A DNA stretch of 64,000 nt, taken from contig CM049314.1 of the NCBI GenBank assembly GCA_026874595.1, positions 17,352,729 through 17,416,728 of the forward strand, written 5' to 3'. Position 1 is the first letter of the stretch, and each line of letters opens with the position of its first letter. The notes under the pieces were generated by a model, which worked only from the letters and a program-made list of their open reading frames with translations, was not told the DNA's origin and did no database searches. The DNA is from Sipunculus nudus. Lineage: Eukaryota > Annelida > Sipuncula > Golfingiida > Sipunculidae. Shown here piece after piece: positions 46,901 through 61,900 of this stretch. Position numbers and translations under genes: made by a program.

Positions 46901-49900
46901 CTGTCATCACTGGATGACACAGCAGAGGCCTCCCAAACAGTCTGTCATCACTGGATGACACAGCAGGGGCCTCCCACACAGTCTGTCATCACTTGATGAC
47001 ACAGCAGGGGCCTCCCAAACAGTCTGTCATCACTGGATGACACAGCAGAGGCCTCTCAAACAGTCTGTCATCACTGGATGACACAGCAGGGGCCTCCCAC
47101 ACAGTCTGTCATCACTGGATGACACAGCAGGGGCCTCCCACACAGTCTGTCATCACTGGATGACACAGCAGAGGCCTCCCACACAATCTGTCATCACTGG
47201 ATGACACAGCAGAGGCCTCCCAAACAGTCTGTCATCACTGGATGACACAGCAAGGGCCTCCCACACAGTCTGTCATCACTGGATGACACAGCAGAGGCCT
47301 CCCACACAGTCTGTCGTCACTGGATGACACAGCAGAGGACTCCCACACAGTCTGTTATCACTGGATGACACAGCAGGGGCCTCCCACACAGTCTGTCATC
47401 ATCGCCTCCCACACAGTCTGTCATCACTTGATGACACAGCAGAGGCCTCCCACACAGTCTGTCATCACTTGATGACACAGCAGGGGCCTTCCACACAGTC
47501 TGTCATCACTGGATGACACAGCAGGGGCCTTCCACACAATCTGTCATCACTGGATGACACAGCAGGGGCCTCCCACACAGTCTTCCATCACTTGATGACA
47601 CAGCAGAGGCCTCCCACACAGTCTGTCATCTCTTGATGACACAGCAGAGGCCTCCCACACAGTCTGTCATCACTTGATGACACAGCAGAGGCCTCCCAAA
47701 CAGTCTGTTATCACTGGATGACACAGCAGAGGCCTCCCAAACAGTCTGTCATCACTGGATGACACAGCAGAGGCCTCCCACACAGTCTGTTATCACTGGA
47801 TGACACAGCAGGGGCCTTCCACACAGTCTGTTATCACTTGATGACACAGCAGAGGCCTCCCAAACAGTCTGTTATCACTGGATGACACAGCAGAGGCCTC
47901 CCAAACAGTCTGTCATCACTGGATGACACAGCAGAGGCCTCCCAAACAGTCTGTCATCACTGGATGACACAGCAGGGGCCTCCCACACAGTCTGTCATCA
48001 CTTGATGACACAGCAGGGGCCTCCCAAACAGTCTGTCATCACTGGATGACACAGCAGAGGCCTCCCAAACAGTCTGTCATCACTGGATAACACAGCAGGG
48101 GCCTCCCACACTGTCTGTCATCACTGGATGACACAGCAGGGGCCTCCCACACAGTCTGTCATCACTGGATGACACAGCAGAGGCCTCCCACACAATCTGT
48201 CATCACTGGATGACACAGCAGAGGCCTCCCAAACAGTCTGTCATCACTGGATGACACAGCAAGGGCCTCCCACACAGTCTGTCATCACTGGATGACACAG
48301 CAGAGGCCTCCCACACAGTCTGTCGTCACTGGATGACACAGCAGAGGACTCCCACACAGTCTGTTATCACTGGATGACACAGCAGGGGCCTCCCACACAG
48401 TCTGTCATCATCGCCTCCCACACAGTCTGTCATCACTTGATGACACAGCAGAGGCCTCCCACACAGTCTGTCATCACTTGATGACACAGCAGGGGCCTTC
48501 CACACAGTCTGTCATCACTGGATGACACAGCAGGGGCCTTCCACACAATCTGTCATCACTGGATGACACAGCAGGGGCCTCCCACACAGTCTTCCATCAC
48601 TTGATGACACAGCAGAGGCCTCCCACACAGTCTGTCATCTCTTGATGACACAGCAGAGGCCTCCCACACAGTCTGTCATCACTTGATGACATAGCAGAGG
48701 CCTCCCAAACAGTCTGTTATCACTGGATGACACAGCAGAGGCCTCCCAAACAGTCTGTCATCACTGGATGACACAGCAGAGGCCTCCCACACAGTCTGTT
48801 ATCACTGGATGACACAGCAGGGGCCTTCCACACAGTCTGTTATCACTTGATGACACAGCAGAGGCCTCCCAAACAGTCTGTTATCACTGGATGACACAGC
48901 AGAGGCCTCCCAAACAGTCTGTTATCACTGGATGACACAGCAGGGGCTTCCCACACAGTCTGTTATCACTTGATGACACAGCAGAGGCCTCCCAAACAGT
49001 CTGTTATCACTGGATGACACAGCAGAGGCCTCCCAAACAGTCTGTTATCACTGGATGACACAGCAGAGGCCTCCCAAACAGTCTGTTATCACTGGATGAC
49101 ACAACAGAGGCCTCCCAAACAGTCTGTCATCACTGGATGACACAGCAGGGGCCTTCCGCACAGTCTGTCATCACTTGATGACACAGCAGGGGCCTCCCAC
49201 ACAGTCTGTCATCACTTGATGACATAGCAGAGGCCTCCCACACAGTCTGTTATCACTGGATGACACAGCAGAGGCCTCCCACACAGTCTGTCATCACTTG
49301 ATGACACAGCAGGGGCCTGCCACACAGTCTATCATCACTTGATGACACAGCAGAGGCCTCCCAAACAGTCTGTTGTCACTTGATGACACAGCAGGGGCCT
49401 TCCACACAGTCTGTCATCACTGGATGACACAGCAGGGGCCTTCCACACAGTCTGTCATCACTGGATGACACAGCAGGGGCCTCCCACACAGTCTGTCATC
49501 ACTAGATGACACAGCAGAGGCCTCCCACACAGTCTGTCATCTCTTGATGACACAGCAGAGGCCTCCCACACAGTCTGTCATCACTTGATGACACAGCAGA
49601 GGCCTCCCAAACAGTCTGTTATCACTGGATGACACAGCAGGGGCCTCCCACACAGTCTGTTATCACTGGATGACACAGCAGAGGCCTCCCAAACAGTCTG
49701 TTATCACTGGATGACACAGCAGAGGCCTCCCAAACAGTCTGTTATCACTGGATGACACAGCAGAGGCCTCCCAAACAGTCTGTTATCACTGGATGACACA
49801 GCAGAGGCCTCCCAAACAGTCTGTTATCACTGGATGACACAACAGAGGCCTCCCAAACAGTCTGTCATCACTTGATGACACAGCAGGGGCCTCCCACACA

Positions 49901-52900
49901 GTCTGTTATCACTGGATGACACAGCAGGGGCCTCCCAAACAGTCTGTTATCACTGGATGACACAGCAGGGGCCTCCCAAACAGTCTGTTATCACTGGATG
50001 ACACAGCAGGGGCCTCCCAAACAGTCTGTTATCACTGGATGACACAGCAAGGGCCTCCAACACAGTCTGTCATCACTGGATGACACAGCAGGGGCCTCCC
50101 ACACAGTCTGTTATCACTGGATGACACAGCAGGGGCCTCCCACACAGTCTGTCATCACTGGATGACACAGCAGAGGCCTCCCACACAGTCTGTTATCACT
50201 GGATGACACAGCAGAGGCCTCCCACACAGTCTGTCATCACTTGATGACACAGCAGGGGCCTTCCACACAGTCTATCATCACTTGATGACATAGCAGAGGC
50301 CTCCCACACAGTCTGTTGTTACTTGATGACACAGCAGGGGCCTTCCACACAGTCTGTCATCACTGGATGACACAGCAGGGGCCTTCCACACAGTCTGTCA
50401 TCACTGGATGACACAGCAGGGGCCTCCCACACAGTCTGTCATAACTAGATGACACAGCAGAGGCCTCCCACACAGTCTGTCATCTCTTGATGACACAGCA
50501 GAGGTCTCCCACACAGTCTGTCATCACTTGATGACACAGCAGAGGCCTCCCAAATAGTCTGTTATCACTGGATGACACAGCAGAGGCCTCCCAAACAGTC
50601 TGTCATCACTGGATGACACAGCAGAGGCCTCCCACACAGTCTGTTATCACTGGATGACACAGCAGGGGCCTTCCACACAGTCTGTTATCACTTGATGACA
50701 CAGCAGAGGCCTCCCAAACAGTCTATTATCACTGGATGACACAGCAGAGGCCTCCCAAACAGTCTGTTATCACTGGATGACACAGCAGAGGCCTCCCAAA
50801 CAGTCTGTTATCACTGGATGACACAGCAGAGGCCTCCCAAACAGTCTGTCATCACTGGATGACACAGCAGAGGCCTCCCACACAGTCTGTTATCACTGGA
50901 TGACACAGCAGGGGCCTTCCACACAGTCTGTTATCACTTGATGACACAGCAGAGGCCTCCCAAACAGTCTGTCATCACTGGATGACACAGCAGGGGCCTC
51001 CCACACAGTCTGTCATCACTGGATGACACAGCAGGGGCCTCCCAAACAGTCTGTCATCACTGGATGACACAGCAGGGGCCTCCCACACAGTCTGTCATCA
51101 CTGGATGACACAGCAGGGGCCTCCCACACAGTCTGTCATCACTGGATGACACAGCAGGGGCCTCCCACACAGTCTGTCATCACTGGATGACACAGCAGGG
51201 GCCTCCCACACAGTCTGTCATCACTGGATGACACAGCAGGGGCCTCCCACACAGTCTGTCATCACTGGATGACACAGCAGGGGCCTCCCACACAGTCTGT
51301 CATCACTGGATGACACAGCAGGGGCCTCCAACACAGTCTGTCATCACTGGATGACACAGCAGAGGCATCCCAAACAGTCTGTCATCACTGGATGACACAG
51401 CAGGGGCTTCCCAAACAGTCTGTCATCACTTGATGACACAGCAGGGGCCTCCCAAACAGTCTGTCATCACTGGATGACACAGCAGGGGCCTCCCAAACAG
51501 TCTGTCATCACTGGATGACACAGCAGGGGCCTCCCACACAGTCTGTCATCACTGGATGACACAGCAGGGGCCTCCCACACAGTCTGTCATCACTGGATGA
51601 CACAGCAGGGGCCTCCCACACAGTCTGTCATCACTGGATGAAACAGCAGAGGCCTCCCAAACAGTCTGTCATCACTGGATGACACAGCAGGGGCCTCCCA
51701 CACAGTCTGTCATCACTTGATGACACAGCAGGGGCCTCCCAAACAGTCTGTCATCACTGGATGACACAGCAGAGGCTTCCCAAACAGTCTGTCATCACTT
51801 GATGACACAGCAGGGGCCTCCCACACAGTCTGTCATCACTGGATGACACAGCAGGGGCCTCCCACACAGTCTGTCATCACTGGATGACAAAGCAGAGGCC
51901 TCCCACACAGTCTGTCATCACTGGATGACACAGCAGAGGCCTCCCACACAGTCTGTTATCACTGGATGACACAGCAGGGGCCTCCCACACAGTCTGTCAT
52001 CATCGCCTCCCACACAGTCTGTCATCACTTGATGACACAGCAGAGGCCTCCCACACAATCTGTCATCACTTGATGACACAGCAGGGGCCTTCCACACAGT
52101 CTGTCATCACTGGATGACACAGCAGGGGCCTTCCACACAGTCTGTCATCACTGGATGACACAGCAGGGGCCTCCCACACAGTCTGTCATCACTTGATGAC
52201 ACAGCAGAGGCCTCCCACACAGTCTGTCATCACTTGATGACACAGCAGAGGCCTCCCACACAGTCTGTTATCACTGGATGACACAGCAGGGGCCTTCCAC
52301 ACAGTCTGTTATCACTTGATGACACAGCAGAGGCCTCCCAAACAGTCTGTTATCACTGGATGACACAGCAGAGGCCTCCCAAACAGTCTGTTATCACTGG
52401 ATGACACAGCAGAGGCCTCCCAAACAGTCTGTTATCACTGGATGACACAGCAGAGGCCTCCCAAACAGTCTGTTATCACTGGATGACACAGCAGGGGCCT
52501 CCCACACAGTCTGTCATCCCTGGATGACACAGCAGGGGCCTCCCACACAGTCTGTCATCACTGGATGACACAGCAGGGGCTCCCAAACAGTCTGTCATCA
52601 CTGGATGACACAGCAGGGGCCTCCCACACAGTCTGTCATCACTGGATGACACAGCAGGGGCCTCCCACACAGTCTGTCATCACTGGATGACACAGCAGGG
52701 GCCTCCCACACAGTCTGTCATCACTGGATGACACAGCAGGGGCCTCCCACACAGTCTGTCATCACTGGATGACACAGCAGGGGCCTCCCACACAGTCTGT
52801 CATCACTGGATGACACAGCAGAGGCCTCCCAAACAGTCTGTTATCACTGGATGACATAGCAGGGGCCTCCCAAACAGTCTGTCATCACTGGATGATACAG

Positions 52901-55900
52901 CAGGGGCCTCCCAAACAGTCTGTCATCACTGGATGACACAGCAGAGGCCTCCCAAACAGTCTGTCATCACTGGATGACACAGCAGGGGCCTCCCACACAG
53001 TCTGTCATCACTGGATGACACAGCAGGGGCCTCCCACACAGTCTGTCATCACTGGATGACACAGCAGAGGCCTCCCACACAGTCTGTCATCACTGGATGA
53101 CACAGCAGAGGCCTCCCAAACAGTCTGTCATCACTGGATGACACAGCAGGGGCCTCCCACACAGTCTGTCATCACTGGATGACACAGCAGGGGCCTCCCA
53201 AACAGTCTGTCATCACTGGATGACACAGCAGAGGCCTCCACACAGTCTGTCGTCACTGGATGACACAGCAGAGGCCTCCCACACAGTCTGTTATCACTGG
53301 ATGACACAGCAGGGGCCTCCCACACAGTCTGTCATCATCGCCTCCCACACAGTCTGTCATCACTTGATGACACAGCAGAGGCCTCCCACACAGTCTGTCA
53401 TCACTTGATGACACAGCAGGGGCCTTCCACACAGTCTGTCATCACTGGATGACACAGCAGGGGCCTTCCACACAATCTGTCATCACTGGATGACACAGCA
53501 GGGGCCTCCCACACAGTCTTCCATCACTTGATGACACAGCAGAGGCCTCCCACACAGTCTGTCATCTCTTGATGACACAGCAGAGGCCTCCCACACAGTC
53601 TGTCATCACTTGATGACACAGCAGAGGCCTCCCAAACAGTCTGTTATCACTGGATGACACAGCAGAGGCCTCCCAAACAGTCTGTCATCACTGGATGACA
53701 CAGCAGAGGCCTCCCACACAGTCTGTTGTCACTTGATGACACAGCAGGGGCCTTCCACACAGTCTGTTATCACTTGATGACACAGCAGAGGCCTCCCAAA
53801 CAGTCTGTTATCACTGGATGACACAGCAGAGGCCTCCCAAACAGTCTGTTATCACTGGATGACACAGCAGGGGCCTCCCACACAGTCTGTTATCACTTGA
53901 TGACACAGCAGAGGCCTCCCAAACAGTCTGTTATCACTGGATGACACAGCAGAGGCCTCCCAAACAGTCTGTTATCACTGGATGACACAGCAGAGGCCTC
54001 CCAAACAGTCTGTTATCACTGGATGACACAGCAGAGGCCTCCCAAACAGTCTGTTATCACTGGATGACACAACAGAGGCCTCCCAAACAGTCTGTCATCA
54101 CTGGATGACACAGCAGGGGCCTTCCACACAGTCTGTCATCACTTGATGACACAGCAGGGGCCTCCCACACAGTCTGTCATCACTTGATGACACAGCAGAG
54201 GCCTCCCAAACAGTCTGTTATCACTGGATGACACTGCAGGGGCCTCCCAAACAGTCTGTCATCACTGGATGACACAGCAGGGGCCTCCCACACAGTCTGT
54301 TATCACTGGATGACACAGCAGGGGCCTCCCACACAGTCTGTCATCACTTGATGACACAGCAGGGGCCTCCCACACAGTCTGTTGTCACTTGATGACACAG
54401 CAGGGGCCTCCCACACAGTCTGTCATCACTTGATGACACAGCAGGGGCCTCCCACACAGTCTGTTGTCACTTGATGACACAGCAGGGGCCTTCCACACAG
54501 TCTGTCATCACTGGATGACACTGCAGGGGCCTTCCACACAGTCTGTCATCACTGGATGACACAGCAGGGGCCTCCCACACAGTCTGTCATCACTAGATGA
54601 CACAGCAGAGGCCTCTCACACAGTCTGTCATCTCTTGATGACACAGCAGAGGCCTCCCACACAGTCTGTCATCACTTGATGACACAGCAGAGGCCTCCCA
54701 AACAGTCTGTTATCACTGGATGACACAGCAGAGGCCTCCCACACAGTCTGTTATCACTGGATGACACAGCAGAGGCCTCCCAAACAGTCTGTTATCACTG
54801 GATGACACAGCAGAGGCCTCCCAAACAGTCTGTTATCACTGGATGACACAGCAGAGGCCTCCCAAACAGTCTGTTATCACTGGATGACACAGCAGAGGCC
54901 TCCCAAACAGTCTGTCATCACTGGATGACACAGCAGGGGCCTCCCACACAGTCTGTCATCACTGGATGACACAGCAGGGGCCTCCCACACAGTCTGTCAT
55001 CACTGGATGACACAGCAGAGGCCTCCCAAACAGTCTGTTATCACTGGATGACACAGCAGGGGCCTCCCAAACAGTCTGTCATCACTGGATGATACAGCAG
55101 GGGCCTCCCAAACAGTCTGTCATCACTGGATGACACAGCAGAGGCCTCCCAAACAGTCTGTCATCACTGGATGACACAGCAGGGGCCTCCCACACAGTCT
55201 GTCATCACTGGATGACACAGCAGGGGCCTCCCACACAGTCTGTCATCACTGGATGACACAGCAGAGGCCTCCCACACAGTCTGTCATCACTGGATGACAC
55301 AGCAGAGGCCTCCCAAACAGTCTGTCATCACTGGATGACACAGCAGGGGCCTCCCACACAGTCTGTCATCACTGGATGACACAGCAGGGGCCTCCCAAAC
55401 AGTCTGTCATCACTGGATGACACAGCAGAGGCCTCCCACACAGTCTGTCGTCACTGGATGACACAGCAGAGGCCTCCCACACAGTCTGTTATCACTGGAT
55501 GACACAGCAGGGGCCTCCCACACAGTCTGTCATCATCGCCTCCCACACAGTCTGTCATCACTTGATGACACAGCAGCGGCCCCCCACACAGTCTGTCATC
55601 ACTTGATGACACAGCAGGGGCCTTCCACACAGTCTGTCATCACTGGATGACACAGCAGGGGCCTTCCACACAATCTGTCATCACTGGATGACACAGCAGG
55701 GGCCTCCCACACAGTCTTCCATCACTTGATGACACAGCAGAGGCCTCCCTCACAGTCTGTCATCTCTTGATGACTCAGCAGAGGCCTCCCACACAGTCTG
55801 TCATCACTTGATGACACAGCAGAGGCCTCCCAAACAGTCTGTTATCACTGGATGACACAGCAGAGGCCTCCCAAACAGTCTGTCATCACTGGATGACACA

Positions 55901-58900
55901 GCAGAGGCCTCCCACACAGTCTGTTATCACTGGATGACACAGCAGGGGCCTTCCACACAGTCTGTTATCACTTGATGACACAGCAGAGGCCTTCCACACA
56001 GTCTGTCATCACTGGATGACACAGCAGGGGCCTTCCACACAGTCTGTCATCACTGGATGACACAGCAGGGGCCTCCCACACAGTCTGTCATCACTTGATG
56101 ACACAGCAGAGGCCTCCCAAACAGTCAGTCATCACTTGATGACACAGCAGAGGCCTCCCACACAGTCTGTTATCACTGGATGACACAGCAGGGGCCTTCC
56201 ACACAGTCTGTTATCACTTGATGACACAGCAGAGGCCTCCCAAACAGTCTGTTATCACTGGATGACACAGCAGAGGCCTCCCAAACAGTCTGTTATCACT
56301 GGATGACACAGCAGAGGCCTCCCAAACAGTCTGTTATCACTGGATGACACAGCAGAGGCCTCCCAAACAGTCTGTTATCACTGGATGACACAGCAGGGGC
56401 CTCCCACACAGTCTGTCATCACTGGATGACACAGCAGGGGCCTCCCACACAGTCTGTCATCACTGGATGACACAGCAGGGGCTCCCAAACAGTCTGTCAT
56501 CACTGGATGACACAGCAGGGGCCTCCCACACAGTCTGTCATCACTGGATGACACAGCAGGGGCCTCCCACACAGTCTGTCATCACTGGATGACACAGCAG
56601 GGGCCTCCCACACAGTCTGTCATCACTGGATGACACAGCAGGGGCCTCCCACACAGTCTGTCATCACTGGATGACACAGCAGGGGCCTCCCACACAGTCT
56701 GTCATCACTGGATGACACAGCAGAGGCCTCCCAAACAGTCTGTTATCACTGGATGACACAGCAGGGGCCTCCCAAACAGTCTGTCATCACTGGATGATAC
56801 AGCAGGGGCCTCCCAAACAGTCTGTCATCACTGGATGACACAGCAGAGGCCTCCCAAACAGTCTGTCATCACTGGATGACACAGCAGGGGCCTCCCACAC
56901 AGTCTGTCATCACTGGATGACACAGCAGGGGCCTCCCACACAGTCTGTCATCACTGGATGACACAGCAGAGGCCTCCCACACAGTCTGTCATCACTGGAT
57001 GACACAGCAGGGGCCTCCCAAACAGTCTGTCATCACTGGATGACACAGCAGGGGCCTCCCACACAGTCTGTCATCACTGGATGACACAGCAGGGGCCTCC
57101 CAAACAGTCTGTCATCACTGGATGACACAGCAGAGGCCTCCACACAGTCTGTCGTCACTGGATGACACAGCAGAGGCCTCCCACACAGTCTGTTATCACT
57201 GGATGACACAGCAGGGGCCTCCCACACAGTCTGTCATCATCGCCTCCCACACAGTCTGTCATCACTTGATGACACAGCAGAGGCCTCCCACACAGTCTGT
57301 CATCACTTGATGACACAGCAGGGGCCTTCCACACAGTCTGTCATCACTGGATGACACAGCAGGGGCCTTCCACACAATCTGTCATCACTGGATGACACAG
57401 CAGGGGCCTCCCACACAGTCTTCCATCACTTGATGACACAGCAGAGGCCTCCCACACAGTCTGTCATCTCTTGATGACACAGCAGAGGCCTCCCACACAG
57501 TCTGTCATCACTTGATGACACAGCAGAGGCCTCCCAAACAGTCTGTTATCACTGGATGACACAGCAGAGGCCTCCCAAACAGTCTGTCATCACTGGATGA
57601 CACAGCAGAGGCCTCCCACACAGTCTGTTGTCACTGGATGACACAGCAGGGGCCTTCCACACAGTCTGTTATCACTTGATGACACAGCAGAGGCCTCCCA
57701 AACAGTCTGTTATCACTGGATGACACAGCAGAGGCCTCCCAAACAGTCTGTTATCACTGGATGACACAGCAGGGGCCTCCCACACAGTCTGTTATCACTG
57801 GATGACACAGCAGAGGCCTCCCAAACAGTCTGTTATCACTGGATGACACAGCAGAGGCCTCCCAAACAGTCTGTTATCACTGGATGACACAGCAGAGGCC
57901 TCCCAAACAGTCTGTTATCACTGGATGACACAACAGAGGCCTCCCAAACAGTCTGTCATCACTGGATGACACAGCAGGGGCCTTCCACACAGTCTGTCAT
58001 CACTTGATGACACAGCAGGGGCCTCCCACACAGTCTGTCATCACTTGATGACACAGCAGAGGCCTCCCAAACAGTCTGTTATCACTGGATGACACTGCAG
58101 GGGCCTCCCAAACAGTCTGTCATCACTGGATGACACAGCAGGGGCCTCCCACACAGTCTGTTATCACTGGATGACACAGCAGGGGCCTCCCACACAGTCT
58201 GTCATCACTTGATGACACAGCAGGGGCCTCCCACACAGTCTGTTGTCACTTGATGACACAGCAGGGGCCTCCCACACAGTCTGTCATCACTTGATGACAC
58301 AGCAGGGGCCTCCCACACAGTCTGTTGTCACTTGATGACACAGCAGGGGCCTTCCACACAGTCTGTCATCACTGGATGACACTGCAGGGGCCTTCCACAC
58401 AGTCTGTCATCACTGGATGACACAGCAGGGGCCTCCCACACAGTCTGTCATCACTAGATGACACAGCAGAGGCCTCTCACACAGTCTGTCATCTCTTGAT
58501 GACACAGCAGAGGCCTCCCACACAGTCTGTCATCACTTGATGACACAGCAGAGGCCTCCCAAACAGTCTGTTATCACTGGATGACACAGCAGAGGCCTCC
58601 CACACAGTCTGTTATCACTGGATGACACAGCAGAGGCCTCCCAAACAGTCTGTTATCACTGGATGACACAGCAGAGGCCTCCCAAACAGTCTGTTATCAC
58701 TGGATGACACAGCAGAGGCCTCCCAAACAGTCTGTTATCACTGGATGACACAGCAGAGGCCTCCCAAACAGTCTGTCATCACTGGATGACACAGCAGGGG
58801 CCTCCCACACAGTCTGTCATCACTGGATGACACAGCAGGGGCCTCCCACACAGTCTGTCATCACTGGATGACACAGCAGAGGCCTCCCAAACAGTCTGTT

Positions 58901-61900
58901 ATCACTGGATGACACAGCAGGGGCCTCCCAAACAGTCTGTCATCACTGGATGATACAGCAGGGGCCTCCCAAACAGTCTGTCATCACTGGATGACACAGC
59001 AGAGGCCTCCCAAACAGTCTGTCATCACTGGATGACACAGCAGGGGCCTCCCACACAGTCTGTCATCACTGGATGACACAGCAGGGGCCTCCCACACAGT
59101 CTGTCATCACTGGATGACACAGCAGAGGCCTCCCACACAGTCTGTCATCACTGGATGACACAGCAGAGGCCTCCCAAACAGTCTGTCATCACTGGATGAC
59201 ACAGCAGGGGCCTCCCACACAGTCTGTCATCACTGGATGACACAGCAGGGGCCTCCCAAACAGTCTGTCATCACTGGATGACACAGCAGAGGCCTCCCAC
59301 ACAGTCTGTCGTCACTGGATGACACAGCAGAGGCCTCCCACACAGTCTGTTATCACTGGATGACACAGCAGGGGCCTCCCACACAGTCTGTCATCATCGC
59401 CTCCCACACAGTCTGTCATCACTTGATGACACAGCAGCGGCCCCCCACACAGTCTGTCATCACTTGATGACACAGCAGGGGCCTTCCACACAGTCTGTCA
59501 TCACTGGATGACACAGCAGGGGCCTTCCACACAATCTGTCATCACTGGATGACACAGCAGGGGCCTCCCACACAGTCTTCCATCACTTGATGACACAGCA
59601 GAGGCCTCCCTCACAGTCTGTCATCTCTTGATGACTCAGCAGAGGCCTCCCACACAGTCTGTCATCACTTGATGACACAGCAGAGGCCTCCCAAACAGTC
59701 TGTTATCACTGGATGACACAGCAGAGGCCTCCCAAACAGTCTGTCATCACTGGATGACACAGCAGAGGCCTCCCACACAGTCTGTTATCACTGGATGACA
59801 CAGCAGGGGCCTTCCACACAGTCTGTTATCACTTGATGACACAGCAGAGGCCTCCCAAACAGTCTGTTATCACTGGATGACACAGCAGAGGCCTCCCAAA
59901 CAGTCTGTTATCACTGGATGACACAGCAGGGGCCTCCCACACAGTCTGTTATCACTTGATGACACAGCAGAGGCCTCCCAAACAGTCTGTTATCACTGGA
60001 TGACACAGCAGAGGCCTCCCAAACAGTCTGTTATCACTGGATGACACAGCAGAGGCCTCCCAAACAGTCTGTTATCACTGGATGACACAGCAGAGGCCTC
60101 CCAAACAGTCTGTTATCACTGGATGACACAACAGAGGCCTCCCAAACAGTCTGTCATCACTGGATGACACAGCAGGGGCCTTCCACACAGTCTGTCATCA
60201 CTTGATGACACAGCAGGGGCCTCCCACACAGTCTGTCATCACTTGATGACACAGCAGAGGCCTCCCAAACAGTCTGTTATCACTGGATGACACAGCAGGG
60301 GCCTCCCAAACAGTCTGTCATCACTGGATGACACAGCAGGGGCCTCCCACACAGTCTGTTATCACTGGATGACACAGCAGGGGCCTCCCACACAGTCTGT
60401 CATCACTTGATGACACAGCAGGGGCCTCCCACACAGTCTGTCATCACTGGATGACATAGCAGAGGCCTCCCACACAGTCTGTTATCACTGGATGACACAG
60501 CAGAGGCCTCCCACACAGTCTGTCATCACTTGATGACACAGCAGGGGCCTGCCACACAGTCTATCATCACTTGATGACATAGCAGAGGCCTCCCACACAG
60601 TCTGTTGTCACTTGATGACACAGCAGGGGCCTTCCACACAGTCTGTCATCACTGGATGACACAGCAGGGGCCTTCCACACAGTCTGTCATCACTGAATGA
60701 CACAGCAGGGGCCTCCCACACAGTCTGTCATCACTAGATGACACAGCAGAGGCCTCTCACACAGTCTGTCATCTCTTGATGACACAGCAGAGGCCTCCCA
60801 AACAGTCTGTTATCACTGGATGACACAGCAGGGGCCTCCCACACAGTCTGTTATCACTTGATGACACAGCAGAGGCCTCCCAAACAGTCTGTTATCACTG
60901 GATGACACAGCAGAGGCCTCCCAAACAGTCTGTTATCACTGGATGACACAGCAGAGGCCTCCCAAACAGTCTGTTATCACTGGATGACACAGCAGAGGCC
61001 TCCCAAACAGTCTGTTATCACTGGATGACACAACAGAGGCCTCCCAAACAGTCTGTCATCACTGGATGACACAGCAGGGGCCTTCCACACAGTCTGTCAT
61101 CACTTGATGACACAGCAGGGGCCTCCCACACAGTCTGTCATCACTTGATGACACAGCAGAGGCCTCCCAAACAGTCTGTTATCACTGGATGACACAGCAG
61201 GGGCCTCCCAAACAGTCTGTTATCACTGGATGACACAGCAGGGGCCTCCCACACAGTCTGTCATCACTGGATGACACAGCAGGGGCCTCCCACACAGTCT
61301 GTTATCACTGGATGACACAGCAGGGGCCTCCCACACAGTCTGTCATCACTGGATGACATAGCAGAGGCCTCCCACACAGTCTGTTATCACTGGATGACAC
61401 AGCAGAGGCCTCCCACACAATCTGTCATCACTTGATGACACAGCAGGGGCCTTCCACACAGTCTATCATCACTTGATGACACAGCAGAGGCCTCCCACAC
61501 AGTCTGTTGTCACTTGATGACACAGCAGGGGCCTTCCACACAGTCTGTCATCACTGGATGACACAGCAGGGGCCTTCCACACAGTCTGTCATCACTGGAT
61601 GACACAGCAGGGGCCTCCCACACAGTCTGTCATCACTAGATGACACAGCAGAGGCCTCCCACACAGTCTGTCATCTCTTGATGACACAGCAGAGGCCTCC
61701 CACACAGTCTGTCATCACTTGATGACACAGCAGAGGCCTCCCAAACAGTCTGTTATCACTGGATGACACAGCAGAGGCCTCCCAAACAGTCTGTCATCAC
61801 TGGATGACACAGCAGAGGCCTCCCACACAGTCTGTTATCACTGGATGACACAGCAGGGGCCTTCCACACAGTCTGTTATCACTTGATGACACAGCAGAGG

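Noticed and set aside
44004-57310. ORFs of 60-65 codons in the satellite (for example 52476-52670 and 56378-56572)
   Set aside because: Chance open stretches of a 41-bp repeat. The pairs 3,902 bases apart reflect duplication of the array and not conserved genes.
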